A stretch of DNA of 32,157 bases from Porphyromonas bennonis DSM 23058 = JCM 16335 (lineage in GTDB: Bacteria; Bacteroidota; Bacteroidia; Bacteroidales; Porphyromonadaceae), in assembly GCF_000375645.1 (NCBI RefSeq), contig NZ_AQWR01000020.1, positions 1-32,157 of the forward strand. Reading direction: 5' to 3'. Shown here piece by piece: positions 17,033-24,856 of the stretch; position 1 is the stretch's first letter, and each line of letters opens with the position of its first letter. A program made the position numbers and the translations under genes. The notes under the pieces were generated by a model. It ran no database searches. It was given only the letters and a program-made list of their open reading frames with translations, and was not told where the DNA came from.

Positions 17033-17105
17033 GTGCCCATAGCTCAGTTGGTAGAGCGCTGGATTGTGGTTCCAGATGTCGAGAGTTCGAACCTCTTTGG
17101 GCACC
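17033..17105 (+). tRNA. tRNA-His (anticodon GTG)
   Basis: A full cloverleaf is visible. The acceptor stem is GTGCCCA/TGGGCAC, the D stem GCTC/GAGC, the anticodon stem CTGGA/TCCAG with loop TTGTGGT (anticodon GTG), and the T arm carries TTCGAAC. The discriminator is C73 (17105). The base at 17032 is G and can serve as the encoded G-1 that pairs with C73, the identity element of tRNA-His. The 3' CCA is not encoded. A promoter precedes it and a terminator follows. Confidence 0.97.
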
Positions 17106-17110
17106 CTACG

Positions 17111-17145
17111 GAGACTTTACATTCGCTTGTAGAGTCTCTTTTTTT
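17111..17145 (+). terminator. Terminator of tRNA-His
   Basis: GAGACTTTACA (17111-17121) pairs with TGTAGAGTCTC (17128-17138) over 11 bp with one G-T pair, and is followed by seven T residues (17139-17145). Confidence 0.92.
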
Positions 17146-17157
17146 GCTCCTGATGGT

Positions 17158-17200
17158 AAAAAAAGAGTGGCAGCGCCTCGGAATAGAGGCGCTGCCACTC
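17158..17200 (-). terminator. Terminator of the tricorn-like protease operon
   Basis: A perfect 15-bp stem, GAGTGGCAGCGCCTC (17165-17179) with GAGGCGCTGCCACTC (17186-17200), closes a 6-nt loop. On the minus strand it is followed by seven T residues (17158-17164). It faces the tRNA terminator 12 bp away, so the two convergent units end back to back. Confidence 0.93.
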
Positions 17201-17219
17201 TGCTTTACATTATAGCTCC

Positions 17220-20200
17220 TTACTTCTTAGCGGAGTCTACTCTCTGGAAGAGGTCATCGATGGCTGCCTTGAGCTGGAGGTCGTTGTCAGTCAGGAAGTC
17301 CTCGGGTGAGTTGTAGACCGTGATCTCAGGATAGATGGCTCTATTCTCGCGGGCGAGGTTGTCCGTCCCGGTCATCGTCACCTGTGGGATACCGAAGACG
17401 AGATCCTCATTGACCTGCGTCTCCCACCATACGGCGGTCATGGTACCGGCAACGGGGGTACCGACCAGCTTACCGAGCTTCAGAGTCTGGTAGGTCCAGG
17501 GGGTACCGTATGCGTCGGAGTAATTGTCCTCACTCACCAGCATATTGGAGGGCTTGTACCACTGCATGAAGGGCTCGGAGCCGATGTACTGACCTCTTGG
17601 CTGGAAGCGTGCGTACTCCTTGCCACTAAGCAGGATCGCCACATCATTGTGCAGCCAGCCGCCGCCATTGTGACGCGTGTCGACGACGATCGCATCGCAG
17701 CCGCGGTACTTGCCGAGCATCTTGCTGAATACCCGACGGAAGGATCCGCTATCCATTCCCTCGATGTGGACATAGCCGACGCGACCGTTGCTCCACTTCT
17801 CAGTCAGAGCCGCCCGACGGTCTACCCATCGGTCGTAGAGGAGAGACGACTCCTGACCGAGTGAGATGGGTACGACGGACTCCTCGACCTCCTTGCCACT
17901 CTCATCCCTAAGCGTCACGACCGTACGCTGTCCGGTGAGGCCATTCAGGTAATGCTCGATCGGGAGGTCCTTGGAGATGGTGGTTCCATTGATCTTGAGG
18001 ACAATGACTCCCGGCTTGGCAATCGACTTGGCGCGGTCAAAGGGGCCACCCACGATCACCTCGGTGATCTTCGCTCCCTCACCCTCGTAGCTGTCGTCGT
18101 AGAAGAGTCCGAGAGAGGCGGTACGAACGGTCGACGCACCACCAAAGTAGCGCATACCGGTGTGGGAGCCATTCAGCTCGCCGAGGAGCTCACTGCAGAG
18201 CTCGGCGAAGTCGTAGTTGTTATTGATGAAAGGCAGTATCTCACGATAGCTGTCGGAGTAGCCCTTCCAGTCCACGCCATGGAGACTTGCGTCGTAAAAC
18301 TTGTTCTCCACCTGGCGAACCATATGGTCGTAGATGTACTCCCGCTCCTTAGCTGGGGAGTACTCGAAGCGTGCAGAATAGGTGAGGGGAGTGATGTCCC
18401 TGCCCTCGATCTTCTTGAAGCCGTTGTAGCCAAAGAGGTAGAGGGTCTTCCCATCCTTGCTCATCTCCAGCGAGCCGCTACCGGTGTCGCCAACAATCTC
18501 CTTGGTCTCCTTCTCGGCCAGGTCGAGACAGTAAAGGTTGGTCTTCCCGTCGAAGGAGGCGAGGTAGTAGAACTTGTCTCCCTCCGGGGTCACGGCGAAG
18601 TCAGACTGAGAGCCACTCGTGCGGGTGATGCGGACAATCCGCTTGTCGCGATTGGAGAAGTCGAAGACGAGAGGCTTTACCTTGTCCTCATCCTTGCTCT
18701 TCTTATCCTTCTTTCCCTTTTTCTTGTCCTTGTCGCTCTTATCTGCGCTCTCCTTCTTCTCGTCCTTGTCCTTCAGGAGCACCTCGCGCTCCTCCTTGTC
18801 GAGGAGGAAGCGATCGTATGCGTCCTGATCGAGGAACATTAGGTAGATGTCCGTCTGAGAGCCCCAAGAGCCGTGGCTGCGGTAGCCGGCGTAGTCGCAG
18901 TAGTAGGCGATGGCCTTTCCGTCGAGGACGAAGCGAGCACCGACGGCATTGTATCCGGTCTCGGTGAGATTGACCAGTTCGCCGGAGCCGTCCGCCTTGA
19001 CGAGGGCGACATCGGCGTTATTCCAGCCGCCATTGCCCATGAAGTTGGTCAGGATATGCCTCGAGTCGGGACTCCAGGTAAACCATTGGTCTCCGTCAGA
19101 GTAGGAGTAGTTGTACTTCTTATTCAGCACCTCGGTACTCTTGCCGCTGGCAAGGTCGAGACAGTAGACTGCAGCGCGATCCCTTAGGTAGGCGATCTTC
19201 TTGCCGTCGGGGCTGAAGACCGGCTGGAAGGCAGGTACCTCCTTCTCGTGAGTCAGCTTCTTCTCCTCCAGCTCGGTAGCGTAGGTAAAGGTCTTCTCAT
19301 CGGAGCGCTTGATAGTGGTCTGGTAGAGATTCCACTGATCCTCCCGCTCAGAGGAGTAGACGAGGGTACGACCGTCGGGGCTGAAAGTCAGGTCTCGCTC
19401 TTGCTCCGGAGTATTGGTGATCCGCTTCGTCGTGCCGTACTCTATATTTGCGACATAGACATCACCGTGGACGATAAAGGCGTACTCCTTATTATTAGGA
19501 GAGAGCTTGGCTTCAGAGGCACCTGTCAGGTAAGTCTGGAAGAACTTCTCCTGCTTGCTGTTGTCGGCGATCACCTGCACGGGTAGCTGCTTCGCCTCTC
19601 CACCCTTGGGCATGTAGTAGAGCCGACCATTCCAGGAGAAGGCGACGTTACCACTATTGTCCATAGAGAGATTGCGGACCGGGTGCTTCTTAAAGTTGGT
19701 CAGCTGAGTGGGGTGGGTCGGATCCGCGAGAGTGGCGCGGTAGACATTGAAGTTACCATCCCGCTCGCTCAGGAAGAGGAACGCCTCCTCGCCCGGGAGC
19801 CAGATGGCGTTGCGATCCTCGCCCTCAAACGCCGTGATCTTGGCAAACTTGCCGGTGTTGCCATCCGGAGTCCACATCCATATATCTCTGGCGACGGGCG
19901 ACTTGTGGTGCTTGCGCAGAGGATCCTCGTACCCCTTGAAGTCGGTAAAGAGGATCCGACCGTCGGTGCGATTGATCGACGGCATCTTCATCGTAAATGC
20001 AGAGAAGAGGTGTGGCCGTCCGCCGTTGGTCTTGATCCGGTAGACCTGCGAGAAAGAGCCGCCGGGGAAGATCCCTGACTCCTTAGTAGGACGATAGCCG
20101 CACTCGTAGAGGACGGTCTCGTTGTCTAAGAAGGCGACCGGCGTCTGGGTCTTACCATTGATGTAGGTCAGTTTCCTTGCCTGACCGCCCTGACGGGAGG

Positions 20201-20495
20201 CGAGGTAGACGTGGAAGGTGCCGAACTCTCGGTCGGACGAGAAGGCGATGCTCTGTCCATCCGGACTCCATACCGGTGCCGTGTCGTACGCAGGATTGGA
20301 CGTGATCTGCGTAGCTGTGCCGCCACTCACCGGTACGGTGAAGATATCCCCCTGGTAGGTAAAGGCGATCACCTTACCATCAGGGCTGATGGCGGTGTTT
20401 CTGATCCATCCCGCATCCTCCGCCTGTCCCAGGGCGGCGAGGGGAGCTGCCAGTGTCAGGAGCGACACCGCGAGCAGCTTCATGGTTTTGTCCAT
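17220..20495 (-). CDS. Tricorn-like S41 serine protease with beta-propeller and PDZ domains
   Basis: A 1091-residue exported protein with a signal peptide (about 1-24, ending AALGQA). PD40/WD40-like propeller repeats occupy roughly 30-560, with recurring SPDGK-type turns. A Lys/Glu/Asp-rich linker (about 565-605) is followed by a second repeat block. The C-terminal half has the tricorn core: GELNGSHTGMRYF with the conserved histidine, a PDZ-like segment (GVIVLKINGTTI), and the S41 domain with IVVDTRHNGGGW. The nucleophile is probably S993 in NYSDAYG, upstream of LKLGKLVGT, and the late acid lies in ARENRAIYPEI. It probably degrades peptides in the periplasm. Start M1 was chosen; M5 is an alternative. 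It lies 38 bp after the lysO pair. Confidence 0.92.
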   Translation of the reverse strand: MDKTMKLLAVSLLTLAAPLAALGQAEDAGWIRNTAISPDGKVIAFTYQGDIFTVPVSGGTATQITSNPAYDTAPVWSPDGQSIAFSSDREFGTFHVYLASRQGGQARKLTYINGKTQTPVAFLDNETVLYECGYRPTKESGIFPGGSFSQVYRIKTNGGRPHLFSAFTMKMPSINRTDGRILFTDFKGYEDPLRKHHKSPVARDIWMWTPDGNTGKFAKITAFEGEDRNAIWLPGEEAFLFLSERDGNFNVYRATLADPTHPTQLTNFKKHPVRNLSMDNSGNVAFSWNGRLYYMPKGGEAKQLPVQVIADNSKQEKFFQTYLTGASEAKLSPNNKEYAFIVHGDVYVANIEYGTTKRITNTPEQERDLTFSPDGRTLVYSSEREDQWNLYQTTIKRSDEKTFTYATELEEKKLTHEKEVPAFQPVFSPDGKKIAYLRDRAAVYCLDLASGKSTEVLNKKYNYSYSDGDQWFTWSPDSRHILTNFMGNGGWNNADVALVKADGSGELVNLTETGYNAVGARFVLDGKAIAYYCDYAGYRSHGSWGSQTDIYLMFLDQDAYDRFLLDKEEREVLLKDKDEKKESADKSDKDKKKGKKDKKSKDEDKVKPLVFDFSNRDKRIVRITRTSGSQSDFAVTPEGDKFYYLASFDGKTNLYCLDLAEKETKEIVGDTGSGSLEMSKDGKTLYLFGYNGFKKIEGRDITPLTYSARFEYSPAKEREYIYDHMVRQVENKFYDASLHGVDWKGYSDSYREILPFINNNYDFAELCSELLGELNGSHTGMRYFGGASTVRTASLGLFYDDSYEGEGAKITEVIVGGPFDRAKSIAKPGVIVLKINGTTISKDLPIEHYLNGLTGQRTVVTLRDESGKEVEESVVPISLGQESSLLYDRWVDRRAALTEKWSNGRVGYVHIEGMDSGSFRRVFSKMLGKYRGCDAIVVDTRHNGGGWLHNDVAILLSGKEYARFQPRGQYIGSEPFMQWYKPSNMLVSEDNYSDAYGTPWTYQTLKLGKLVGTPVAGTMTAVWWETQVNEDLVFGIPQVTMTGTDNLARENRAIYPEITVYNSPEDFLTDNDLQLKAAIDDLFQRVDSAKK

Positions 20496-20533
20496 AAGTT
20501 TCGGAGTAATATTGAGTGAAACAATTGTATTCC

Positions 20534-21154
20534 TTAGATCACATAGATGAGCTCGCAGAAGAATCCCACCAGCACCGGCACCAGAATGTTCGTCACTATT
20601 CCGTGGAAGATAGAGGGGATCGTGTAGCTGGCACCCACAGACTTCTGCACCACAGGGAGACAGACATCGGCGCTATTGGCTCCACAGAGTGAGATCGACG
20701 CCATGGGGCCGATCTTATTTCCTATGAGGGGAACCATCAGGAGCGCGGTCGCCTCTCGTATGATATTTGAGATCAGAGCAACGGTAGCGAGAGAGGCGGC
20801 ACCGTACGATCCGATGATGATACTCGAGAGGGAGTACCACCCGAGACCGGCGCCGATGGCAGCACCCTCCAGTCCAGAGATGCCCGGGGTAAATAGGGTC
20901 ATAAAGGCTGCTCCACAGATACTACCGATGCAGGTGAAGACGGGAAGCGTCCAGATGATCCACGGCATCTTGAGCATAAGCTTCACCTTCTCCATGTCGG
21001 TACCAAGGTTTAGTCCGATGACGAAGAGGAGAATGTAGATCACAAACATCGAGGTCCGTGAGTCGAGCAGGATCGCGGGGACGTTGTCCCCCATAAAGTA
21101 TCCCACGAGTCCGCCGCCGATGAGGCAGGCAAAGATGATGAGGCTGTCTTTCAT
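20534..21154 (-). CDS. LysO-type lysine exporter, C-terminal subunit
   Basis: A 206-residue membrane protein matching the C-terminal part of the LysO (YbjE, DUF340) family, which exports L-lysine and thialysine. It has about six hydrophobic segments, with FVIGLNLGTD, GAGLGWYSLSS and ANSADVCLPVVQKSVG as conserved blocks. Its ATG overlaps the stop of the preceding gene (ATGA, 21151-21154), so the two halves are translationally coupled and probably form one transporter. Single-chain LysO in E. coli is about 300 residues; the two genes here sum to 308. The substrate is inferred from the family. Confidence 0.85.
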   Translation of the reverse strand: MKDSLIIFACLIGGGLVGYFMGDNVPAILLDSRTSMFVIYILLFVIGLNLGTDMEKVKLMLKMPWIIWTLPVFTCIGSICGAAFMTLFTPGISGLEGAAIGAGLGWYSLSSIIIGSYGAASLATVALISNIIREATALLMVPLIGNKIGPMASISLCGANSADVCLPVVQKSVGASYTIPSIFHGIVTNILVPVLVGFFCELIYVI

Positions 21155-21459
21155 TGCTTATGTGATGGCTGATTCTTCTTATCCATATACTTCCCAATAA
21201 ATCGCCACATCCCCCATCCGAGCAGGACGCTGCAGACCACAGCCCCGATCGTGAGCAGAAGGGCTGAGATGCCGATCTGACCGAGCGAATTGATCGCCTC
21301 GTGGTCGCTCCCGATCTCGATCCCGAGCAGGAAGAGCAGGATACAGATGATGACTGAGGAGAGCCAGGAGGGGACTGTGAGCCTCTTGGTTCGTCGGTTG
21401 ATCAGCGCTCCGATGAGCATGCCGACCGCAAATGAAGCAACGATGATGATCGTGTCCAT
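21151..21459 (-). CDS. LysO-type lysine exporter, N-terminal subunit
   Basis: A 102-residue protein with three hydrophobic segments that matches the N-terminal part of LysO/DUF340. Features are GMLIGALINRRTKRL early and LFLLGIEIGSD in the middle. The ATG at 21459 (MDTIIIVASFAVG) is chosen because the in-frame extension upstream (to 21534) is polar, has no hydrophobic or conserved character and lies in a structured leader. The gene overlaps the C-terminal subunit gene by 4 bp. A -7 box lies about 170 bp upstream, leaving a long leader with two hairpins. Confidence 0.82.
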   Translation of the reverse strand: MDTIIIVASFAVGMLIGALINRRTKRLTVPSWLSSVIICILLFLLGIEIGSDHEAINSLGQIGISALLLTIGAVVCSVLLGWGMWRFIGKYMDKKNQPSHKQ

Positions 21460-21487
21460 ATCATTACAAGTAAAGTTAGTAGCACCC

Positions 21488-21573
21488 CCTCTCGGAACCA
21501 TCTCCGACCCTGGGAGAGAGGTAAGCGACGGCACGCCTGAGGATGCATGCGTAGCTGTGCTTAGGAGCTACGC
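21488..21573 (-). promoter_or_regulatory. Structured 5' leader of the lysO operon
   Basis: Between the -7 box (21629-21636) and the ATG (21459) two hairpins can be drawn. The first is GCGTAGCT/AGCTACGC (21549-21573, 9-nt loop). The second is CCTCTC/GAGAGG (21488-21521, longer loop). No known riboswitch consensus was recognised and no T tract follows either stem. A regulatory role is only a possibility. Confidence 0.35.
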
Positions 21574-21628
21574 TACTCATCTATTCTAAATTAAAGGTTG
21601 CAATGAGCTCTAAACCCTTTGCGACGGT

Positions 21629-21636
21629 CAAATGTA
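21629..21636 (-). promoter_or_regulatory. -7 box for the lysO operon
   Basis: The minus strand reads TACATTTG, a full TAnnTTTG match, just past the stop of the HAD-thioesterase gene and about 170 bp before the lysO ATG. No -33 TTG is clear. Confidence 0.5.
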
Positions 21637-21653
21637 CTAAAAGAAACGAAAAA

Positions 21654-22952
21654 CTACCGCTTGTGCAGGATGCTATTGAGTACCCGGACCGATGATACCA
21701 AGGTCCCCATCTCTGTGTAGATCTCTACATCCCAGAGGTGAGTGGAGCGTCCCCGGTGTATGATCCGCGCCTTGGCGGTCAGCGTATTGCCGAGCCGAGC
21801 GGAGTGTACATGGCTGCCGCTCACCTGCATACCTACCATCGTCTCATCCTGACTCAGCAGGTAGACCGACCCGTAGCCGGCTATCGTCTCTGCGAGAGCG
21901 AGTGAGGCGCCGCCATGGAGGATCCCCATCGGCTGGCAGGTGCGACGATCGACCGGCATCGTGCACTCTACGTAGCCCTCCTCAAGGACTGTGCACTTCA
22001 TGCCGAGAGTCTCCATGAGGGTATCCTTCTGCATCGCATTGATGAAGTCCACCTCAGGATGTTCGGTAGCCCCCTCAGGATGCAGCACATACTTATTGAG
22101 TAGGTGCTGGATGCCCTCCTCCTCGTTGGAGGTGGTGACGTAGTCCGACACCTGCTTGACCATCTCATTCGCATTCGCCATAGCCACTCCCAGCCCGGCA
22201 GCCTGGAGCATCGGGATGTCGTTATTGGCATCACCGACGGCGATCACCTGACCTCGCTTTACCCCCATCTCGGACATGAGGAAGCTGAGTGCCTTCCCCT
22301 TGTCCACATAGGGACTCATCGCCTCGATGAATATCGGACCGGAGAGGATCGCATTCAGCTTACCTCTAAATCGCTCCTGTAGCTCGATCGCCAGCTTCCC
22401 TATCACCTCCGGATCCCCGGCTATGCCACACTTGTAGGGATCTCTCACGAGTGCATCCTTGAGATTAGGCACTTGTCGGATCGGCATGCCGTTGTCTATC
22501 TGACTCTCCTGGCGCACGTAGGGGCTGTCAGCATCCTCCGTGATGATCTCGTGGCGGGTGTAGGTCATCATCGTCACGGGGTAGCCCTTAAGGAAGTCGT
22601 AGAGCTCACCGACCGTCTCCCGCGAGATGGTGGACCGGGTGAGCACATCATTGTCCATGCAGGAGGTGATCTTGGCACCATTATAGGAAATAATGTACCC
22701 GCCATACTTGGCCAGCTGGAGCTGCTCTGCGATATGCTCGCAGCCAAAGGTGGGTCTCCCCGAGACCAGAGCGACGGTCATGCCCATCTCGAGGATCTCT
22801 CGGATGGCATTGGCGGTGGCGGGGGTGATCTGCTTGTCGTCCGTCACCAGAGTGCCATCGAGGTCGACGGCAAAGAGGAGGTACTTCAGCGGATCCTTCC
22901 CGGAGCTATAGTGGGGGTTGAGTATGCGGGGTGTCTTGGCCGATACTTGCAT
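21654..22952 (-). CDS. Cof-type HAD phosphatase fused to a hotdog thioesterase
   Basis: A 432-residue two-domain protein. Residues 23-290 form a Cof/HAD-IIB sugar-phosphatase-like domain: motif I FAVDLDGTLV (nucleophile D30, acid D32), motif II ALVSGRP (S64), the lysine K218 in VDKGKAL, and motif III VGDANNDIPML (240-249). Residues 300-432 form a hotdog thioesterase of the PaaI/YdiI (MenI) type with GILHGGASLALAET (343-356). The nearest function for that half would be acyl-CoA hydrolysis, possibly of 1,4-dihydroxy-2-naphthoyl-CoA in menaquinone synthesis; this is inference. Both domains look complete and are in one uninterrupted frame. It follows pfkA after 14 bp and is probably co-transcribed. 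Confidence 0.9.
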   Translation of the reverse strand: MQVSAKTPRILNPHYSSGKDPLKYLLFAVDLDGTLVTDDKQITPATANAIREILEMGMTVALVSGRPTFGCEHIAEQLQLAKYGGYIISYNGAKITSCMDNDVLTRSTISRETVGELYDFLKGYPVTMMTYTRHEIITEDADSPYVRQESQIDNGMPIRQVPNLKDALVRDPYKCGIAGDPEVIGKLAIELQERFRGKLNAILSGPIFIEAMSPYVDKGKALSFLMSEMGVKRGQVIAVGDANNDIPMLQAAGLGVAMANANEMVKQVSDYVTTSNEEEGIQHLLNKYVLHPEGATEHPEVDFINAMQKDTLMETLGMKCTVLEEGYVECTMPVDRRTCQPMGILHGGASLALAETIAGYGSVYLLSQDETMVGMQVSGSHVHSARLGNTLTAKARIIHRGRSTHLWDVEIYTEMGTLVSSVRVLNSILHKR

Positions 22953-22966
22953 AGGTTATGTGAGAT

Positions 22967-23968
22967 TTATAGTGATAGTATACTGAGCACACGGTAGTCC
23001 TCCTCGCTGATCGTCTTGGCACCCTTGATGGCGCTGGAGAAGGGGATGTAGACGACTCTATTGTCTCGGATACCGACCATGATATTGCGCTGCCCGTCGA
23101 GGAGTGCGTCCACAGCAGCTACGCCCAGTCGGCTCGCCAGGATACGATCCCCGGCGACCGGACTGCCGCCGCGCTGGATGTGTCCCAGGATTACGGCGCG
23201 AGCCTCCCACTGAGGGTGCGACTCGTGGATCCTCTCGATGAGAGCCTGAGCACCACCGGTGGCGGGACTCTCGGCTACGAGGACGATGGCTGAGTTCTTC
23301 GTCTTCCGGAATCCATTCTCCACCATCCGATTCATCTGATCCATCGAGCTCTTGAACTCCGGTATCACCGCCACCTCGGCTCCGCTGGCGATCGCTCCAT
23401 TGAGTGCGAGAAATCCCGCATCACGTCCCATCACCTCCACGATGAAGAGGCGATTGTGCGAGCTGGCGGTGTCGCGAAGCTTATCGACGGCGTCCATGAT
23501 CGTATTGAGTGCCGTGGCGTAGCCGATCGTCTGGTCGGTCCCGCCAAGGTCGTTGTCGATCGTCCCGGGGATGCCGACGACGGGGTAATTGTGGTCGCTG
23601 GCAAACTTCCGGGCACCGCTGAGCGAACCGTCGCCGCCGATCACCACCAGGGCGTCGATCCCGTGCTTCATGAGGTTGTCGTAGGCCTTTTGGCTCCCCT
23701 CATCGGTCATGAATTCCTTGCAGCGTGCGGTCTTCAGGAAAGTACCTCCCCTCTGGATGATGTTGCTGACATCCTCCGTCGCCAGCTCCTTGATCTCGTC
23801 ATCTATCAGCCCCTTGTATCCCTGGTAGATGCCAAATACCTTGATCCCATTGTATATAGCGGTGCGGGTGACCGCACGTATGGCGGGATTCATGCCCGGC
23901 GCATCTCCGCCAGAGGTGAGTACGCCGATGGCTCTGATATTGCCGCTGCTTGTGATCGTTTTGTCCAT
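22967..23968 (-). CDS. pfkA: ATP-dependent 6-phosphofructokinase
   Basis: A 333-residue enzyme that phosphorylates fructose 6-phosphate to the 1,6-bisphosphate, the committed step of glycolysis. Motifs include [18 protein letters not shown] near the N-terminus, [12 protein letters not shown] (the glycine after GGD favours ATP rather than PPi), [14 protein letters not shown] with the catalytic aspartate, and [12 protein letters not shown]. The ATG at 23968 is chosen over an in-frame TTG at 23998. The TTG lies within the -7 box, and the protein then starts [10 protein letters not shown], just before the conserved fold. The leader is about 25 nt. The HAD-thioesterase gene follows in the same operon. 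Confidence 0.95.
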   Translation of the reverse strand: MDKTITSSGNIRAIGVLTSGGDAPGMNPAIRAVTRTAIYNGIKVFGIYQGYKGLIDDEIKELATEDVSNIIQRGGTFLKTARCKEFMTDEGSQKAYDNLMKHGIDALVVIGGDGSLSGARKFASDHNYPVVGIPGTIDNDLGGTDQTIGYATALNTIMDAVDKLRDTASSHNRLFIVEVMGRDAGFLALNGAIASGAEVAVIPEFKSSMDQMNRMVENGFRKTKNSAIVLVAESPATGGAQALIERIHESHPQWEARAVILGHIQRGGSPVAGDRILASRLGVAAVDALLDGQRNIMVGIRDNRVVYIPFSSAIKGAKTISEEDYRVLSILSL

Positions 23969-23995
23969 ATTGCTCTCTTGAAATCGTTCTAACCA

Positions 23996-24003
23996 CAAAT
24001 GTA
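23996..24003 (-). promoter_or_regulatory. -7 box for pfkA
   Basis: The minus strand reads TACATTTG, a full TAnnTTTG match, 27 bp before the chosen ATG. Its position rules out the upstream TTG as the translation start. No -33 TTG is seen at the expected spacing. Confidence 0.65.
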
Positions 24004-24062
24004 ATCAGAAGTGGTCAATTAAGTAGACTTACTGCGGTGAAAACTTACCGGAGGAGTCTGCC

Positions 24063-24150
24063 CTCAGACTAATACCGGTATTAGTGATCACTAAACCCGG
24101 TATTAGTCGACACTAAACCCGGTAATAGATGACACTAATATCGGTAATAG
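24063..24150 (-). repeat. 22-bp palindromic-unit array C (4 units)
   Basis: Four units are centred at 24076.5, 24098.5, 24120.5 and 24142.5, exactly 22 bp apart with no gap. Minus-strand units start at 24150, 24128, 24106 and 24084 with CTAwTACCGr. The gene-proximal unit contains the perfect palindrome ACTAATACCGGTATTAGT (24068-24085). The spacer part of the units is variable (GTGTCAT, GTGTCGA, GTGATCA, CTGAG). The array ends about 60 bp upstream of the pfkA -7 box. Confidence 0.88.
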
Positions 24151-24422
24151 ATTTGACGATGTGACCTTGTGTGGTAGTCAGTCACATAGAGTATCGCTGA
24201 GCGTTGCACAGCAAAGGGTTCTCGGGTGGGTGTCTCCGACACGACCGCCCTGTATGGTGGATAGGGATAATGAAGTTGAAATTAAGCAATAAAGTGGTGA
24301 GCAAGGACCTTAGGTGGTTCTTTGAGGGTATTTGTCTTCTGGTGATCCCCAAAGGATGTTTTCCATTCTGTTTTCGGAACTTTAGATCCTAAATACGTCT
24401 CTAAGCGAAGTGGATGGGTGTA
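24151..24422. other. Non-coding stretch between pfkA and the small bicistron
   Basis: No convincing gene is seen here. A 40-codon plus frame (24270-24392, ATG preceded by GGATAGGGAT) encodes a hydrophobic, Cys-containing peptide of no recognisable family and may be chance. The stretch appears less GC-rich than the flanking genes. Confidence 0.4.
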
Positions 24423-24454
24423 TTTGCATACAATAAGAAAAACACATACCTTTA
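24423..24454 (+). promoter_or_regulatory. Promoter of the small bicistron
   Basis: TTTG (24423-24426), a 20-bp spacer and TACCTTTA (24447-24454) fit the Bacteroidota -33/-7 pattern with one mismatch in the last base. A short hairpin CCTATC/GATAGG (24471-24486) lies in the leader, flanked on each side by TAACTAAT. Confidence 0.6.
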
Positions 24455-24499
24455 CGGTACCTAACTAATCCTATCGCTTTGATAGGTAACTAATTAATT

Positions 24500-24583
24500 A
24501 TGAAACAATCTTTTAAAGTAATTGGAGTATGTCGGTGTTCGTCATGCGACTACCGAATTGCAAGAGATGAAAGACAGTGGTAA
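24500..24583 (+). CDS. Small Cys-rich peptide, first gene of the bicistron (27 aa)
   Basis: An ATG behind an A/T-rich leader opens a 27-codon frame that ends TAA. The peptide has three cysteines in CRCSSC (residues 11-16), spaced like half of a metal-binding knuckle, and basic residues around them. It has no hydrophobic segment. The stop codon lies 2 nt before the ATG of the next gene, which favours translational coupling. A second overlapping plus frame (TTG start at 24514, ending at 24588) is also open, so the coding frame is not certain. I do not recognise a family. A good promoter upstream supports expression of the region. Confidence 0.4.
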   Translation: MKQSFKVIGVCRCSSCDYRIARDERQW

Positions 24584-24585
24584 AT

Positions 24586-24837
24586 ATGAGTGTTAACCCC
24601 GGAGAAAGAAAAGCGGCACTTTCGGAAAAGAAAAGGAACCTTCTTTTGGTCGTTTTCGAATCAATCGTAGGAATTCTTCTTGCTGCGTCTGTAATACTTG
24701 CCATATATTCCGGTACGTATGAGGGTGCCGGACTAATCGCTCTACTTGGGATACTCTTCTTTTTCTTGGCTGGAAAGCGGAGGAACCTGAGTGCAGACAT
24801 AAAGTCTGTACAAGGCCAAAGAGGAGAATCCTTGTAA
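24586..24837 (+). CDS. Small membrane protein of unknown function (83 aa)
   Basis: The ATG at 24586 gives an 83-residue protein; a GTG at 24577 would add three residues. The N-terminus is polar and basic (ERKAALSEKKRN). Two hydrophobic segments follow (about 20-40 and 45-60), separated by a short SGTYEGAG turn. The C-terminus is basic and polar (GKRRNLSADIKS). This makes a helical hairpin in the membrane with both ends probably cytoplasmic. It has no recognisable family. It follows the Cys-rich frame by 2 nt and is closed by a 13-bp hairpin. It is on the plus strand in a gene-poor region and may be accessory DNA. Confidence 0.6.
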   Translation: MSVNPGERKAALSEKKRNLLLVVFESIVGILLAASVILAIYSGTYEGAGLIALLGILFFFLAGKRRNLSADIKSVQGQRGESL

Positions 24838-24856
24838 CAAGTAGCATATCGTCTAA

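Noticed and set aside
17220-17600. Loss of the serine nucleophile in the tricorn-like protease (Thr in AGTMTAVWW)
   Set aside because: The nucleophile of S41 tricorn-type enzymes lies before the LGKLVGT block. A serine is present there in NYSDAYG (S993).
23969-23998. TTG start that would add ten residues to PfkA
   Set aside because: The codon lies within the -7 box, so it would not be on the transcript. The ATG at 23968 fits the family start.
24063-24150. CRISPR-like array
   Set aside because: The units abut with no unique spacers, are only 22 bp and are palindromic, and no cas gene is present.
24270-24392. 40-codon plus frame with a purine-rich stretch before its ATG
   Set aside because: Too short, no family, no promoter seen and no linked gene. 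Kept only as a remark for that interval.
24593-24847. 84-codon minus frame opposite the small membrane protein
   Set aside because: The plus strand has a fitting promoter, start and terminator hairpin. The minus frame has none.
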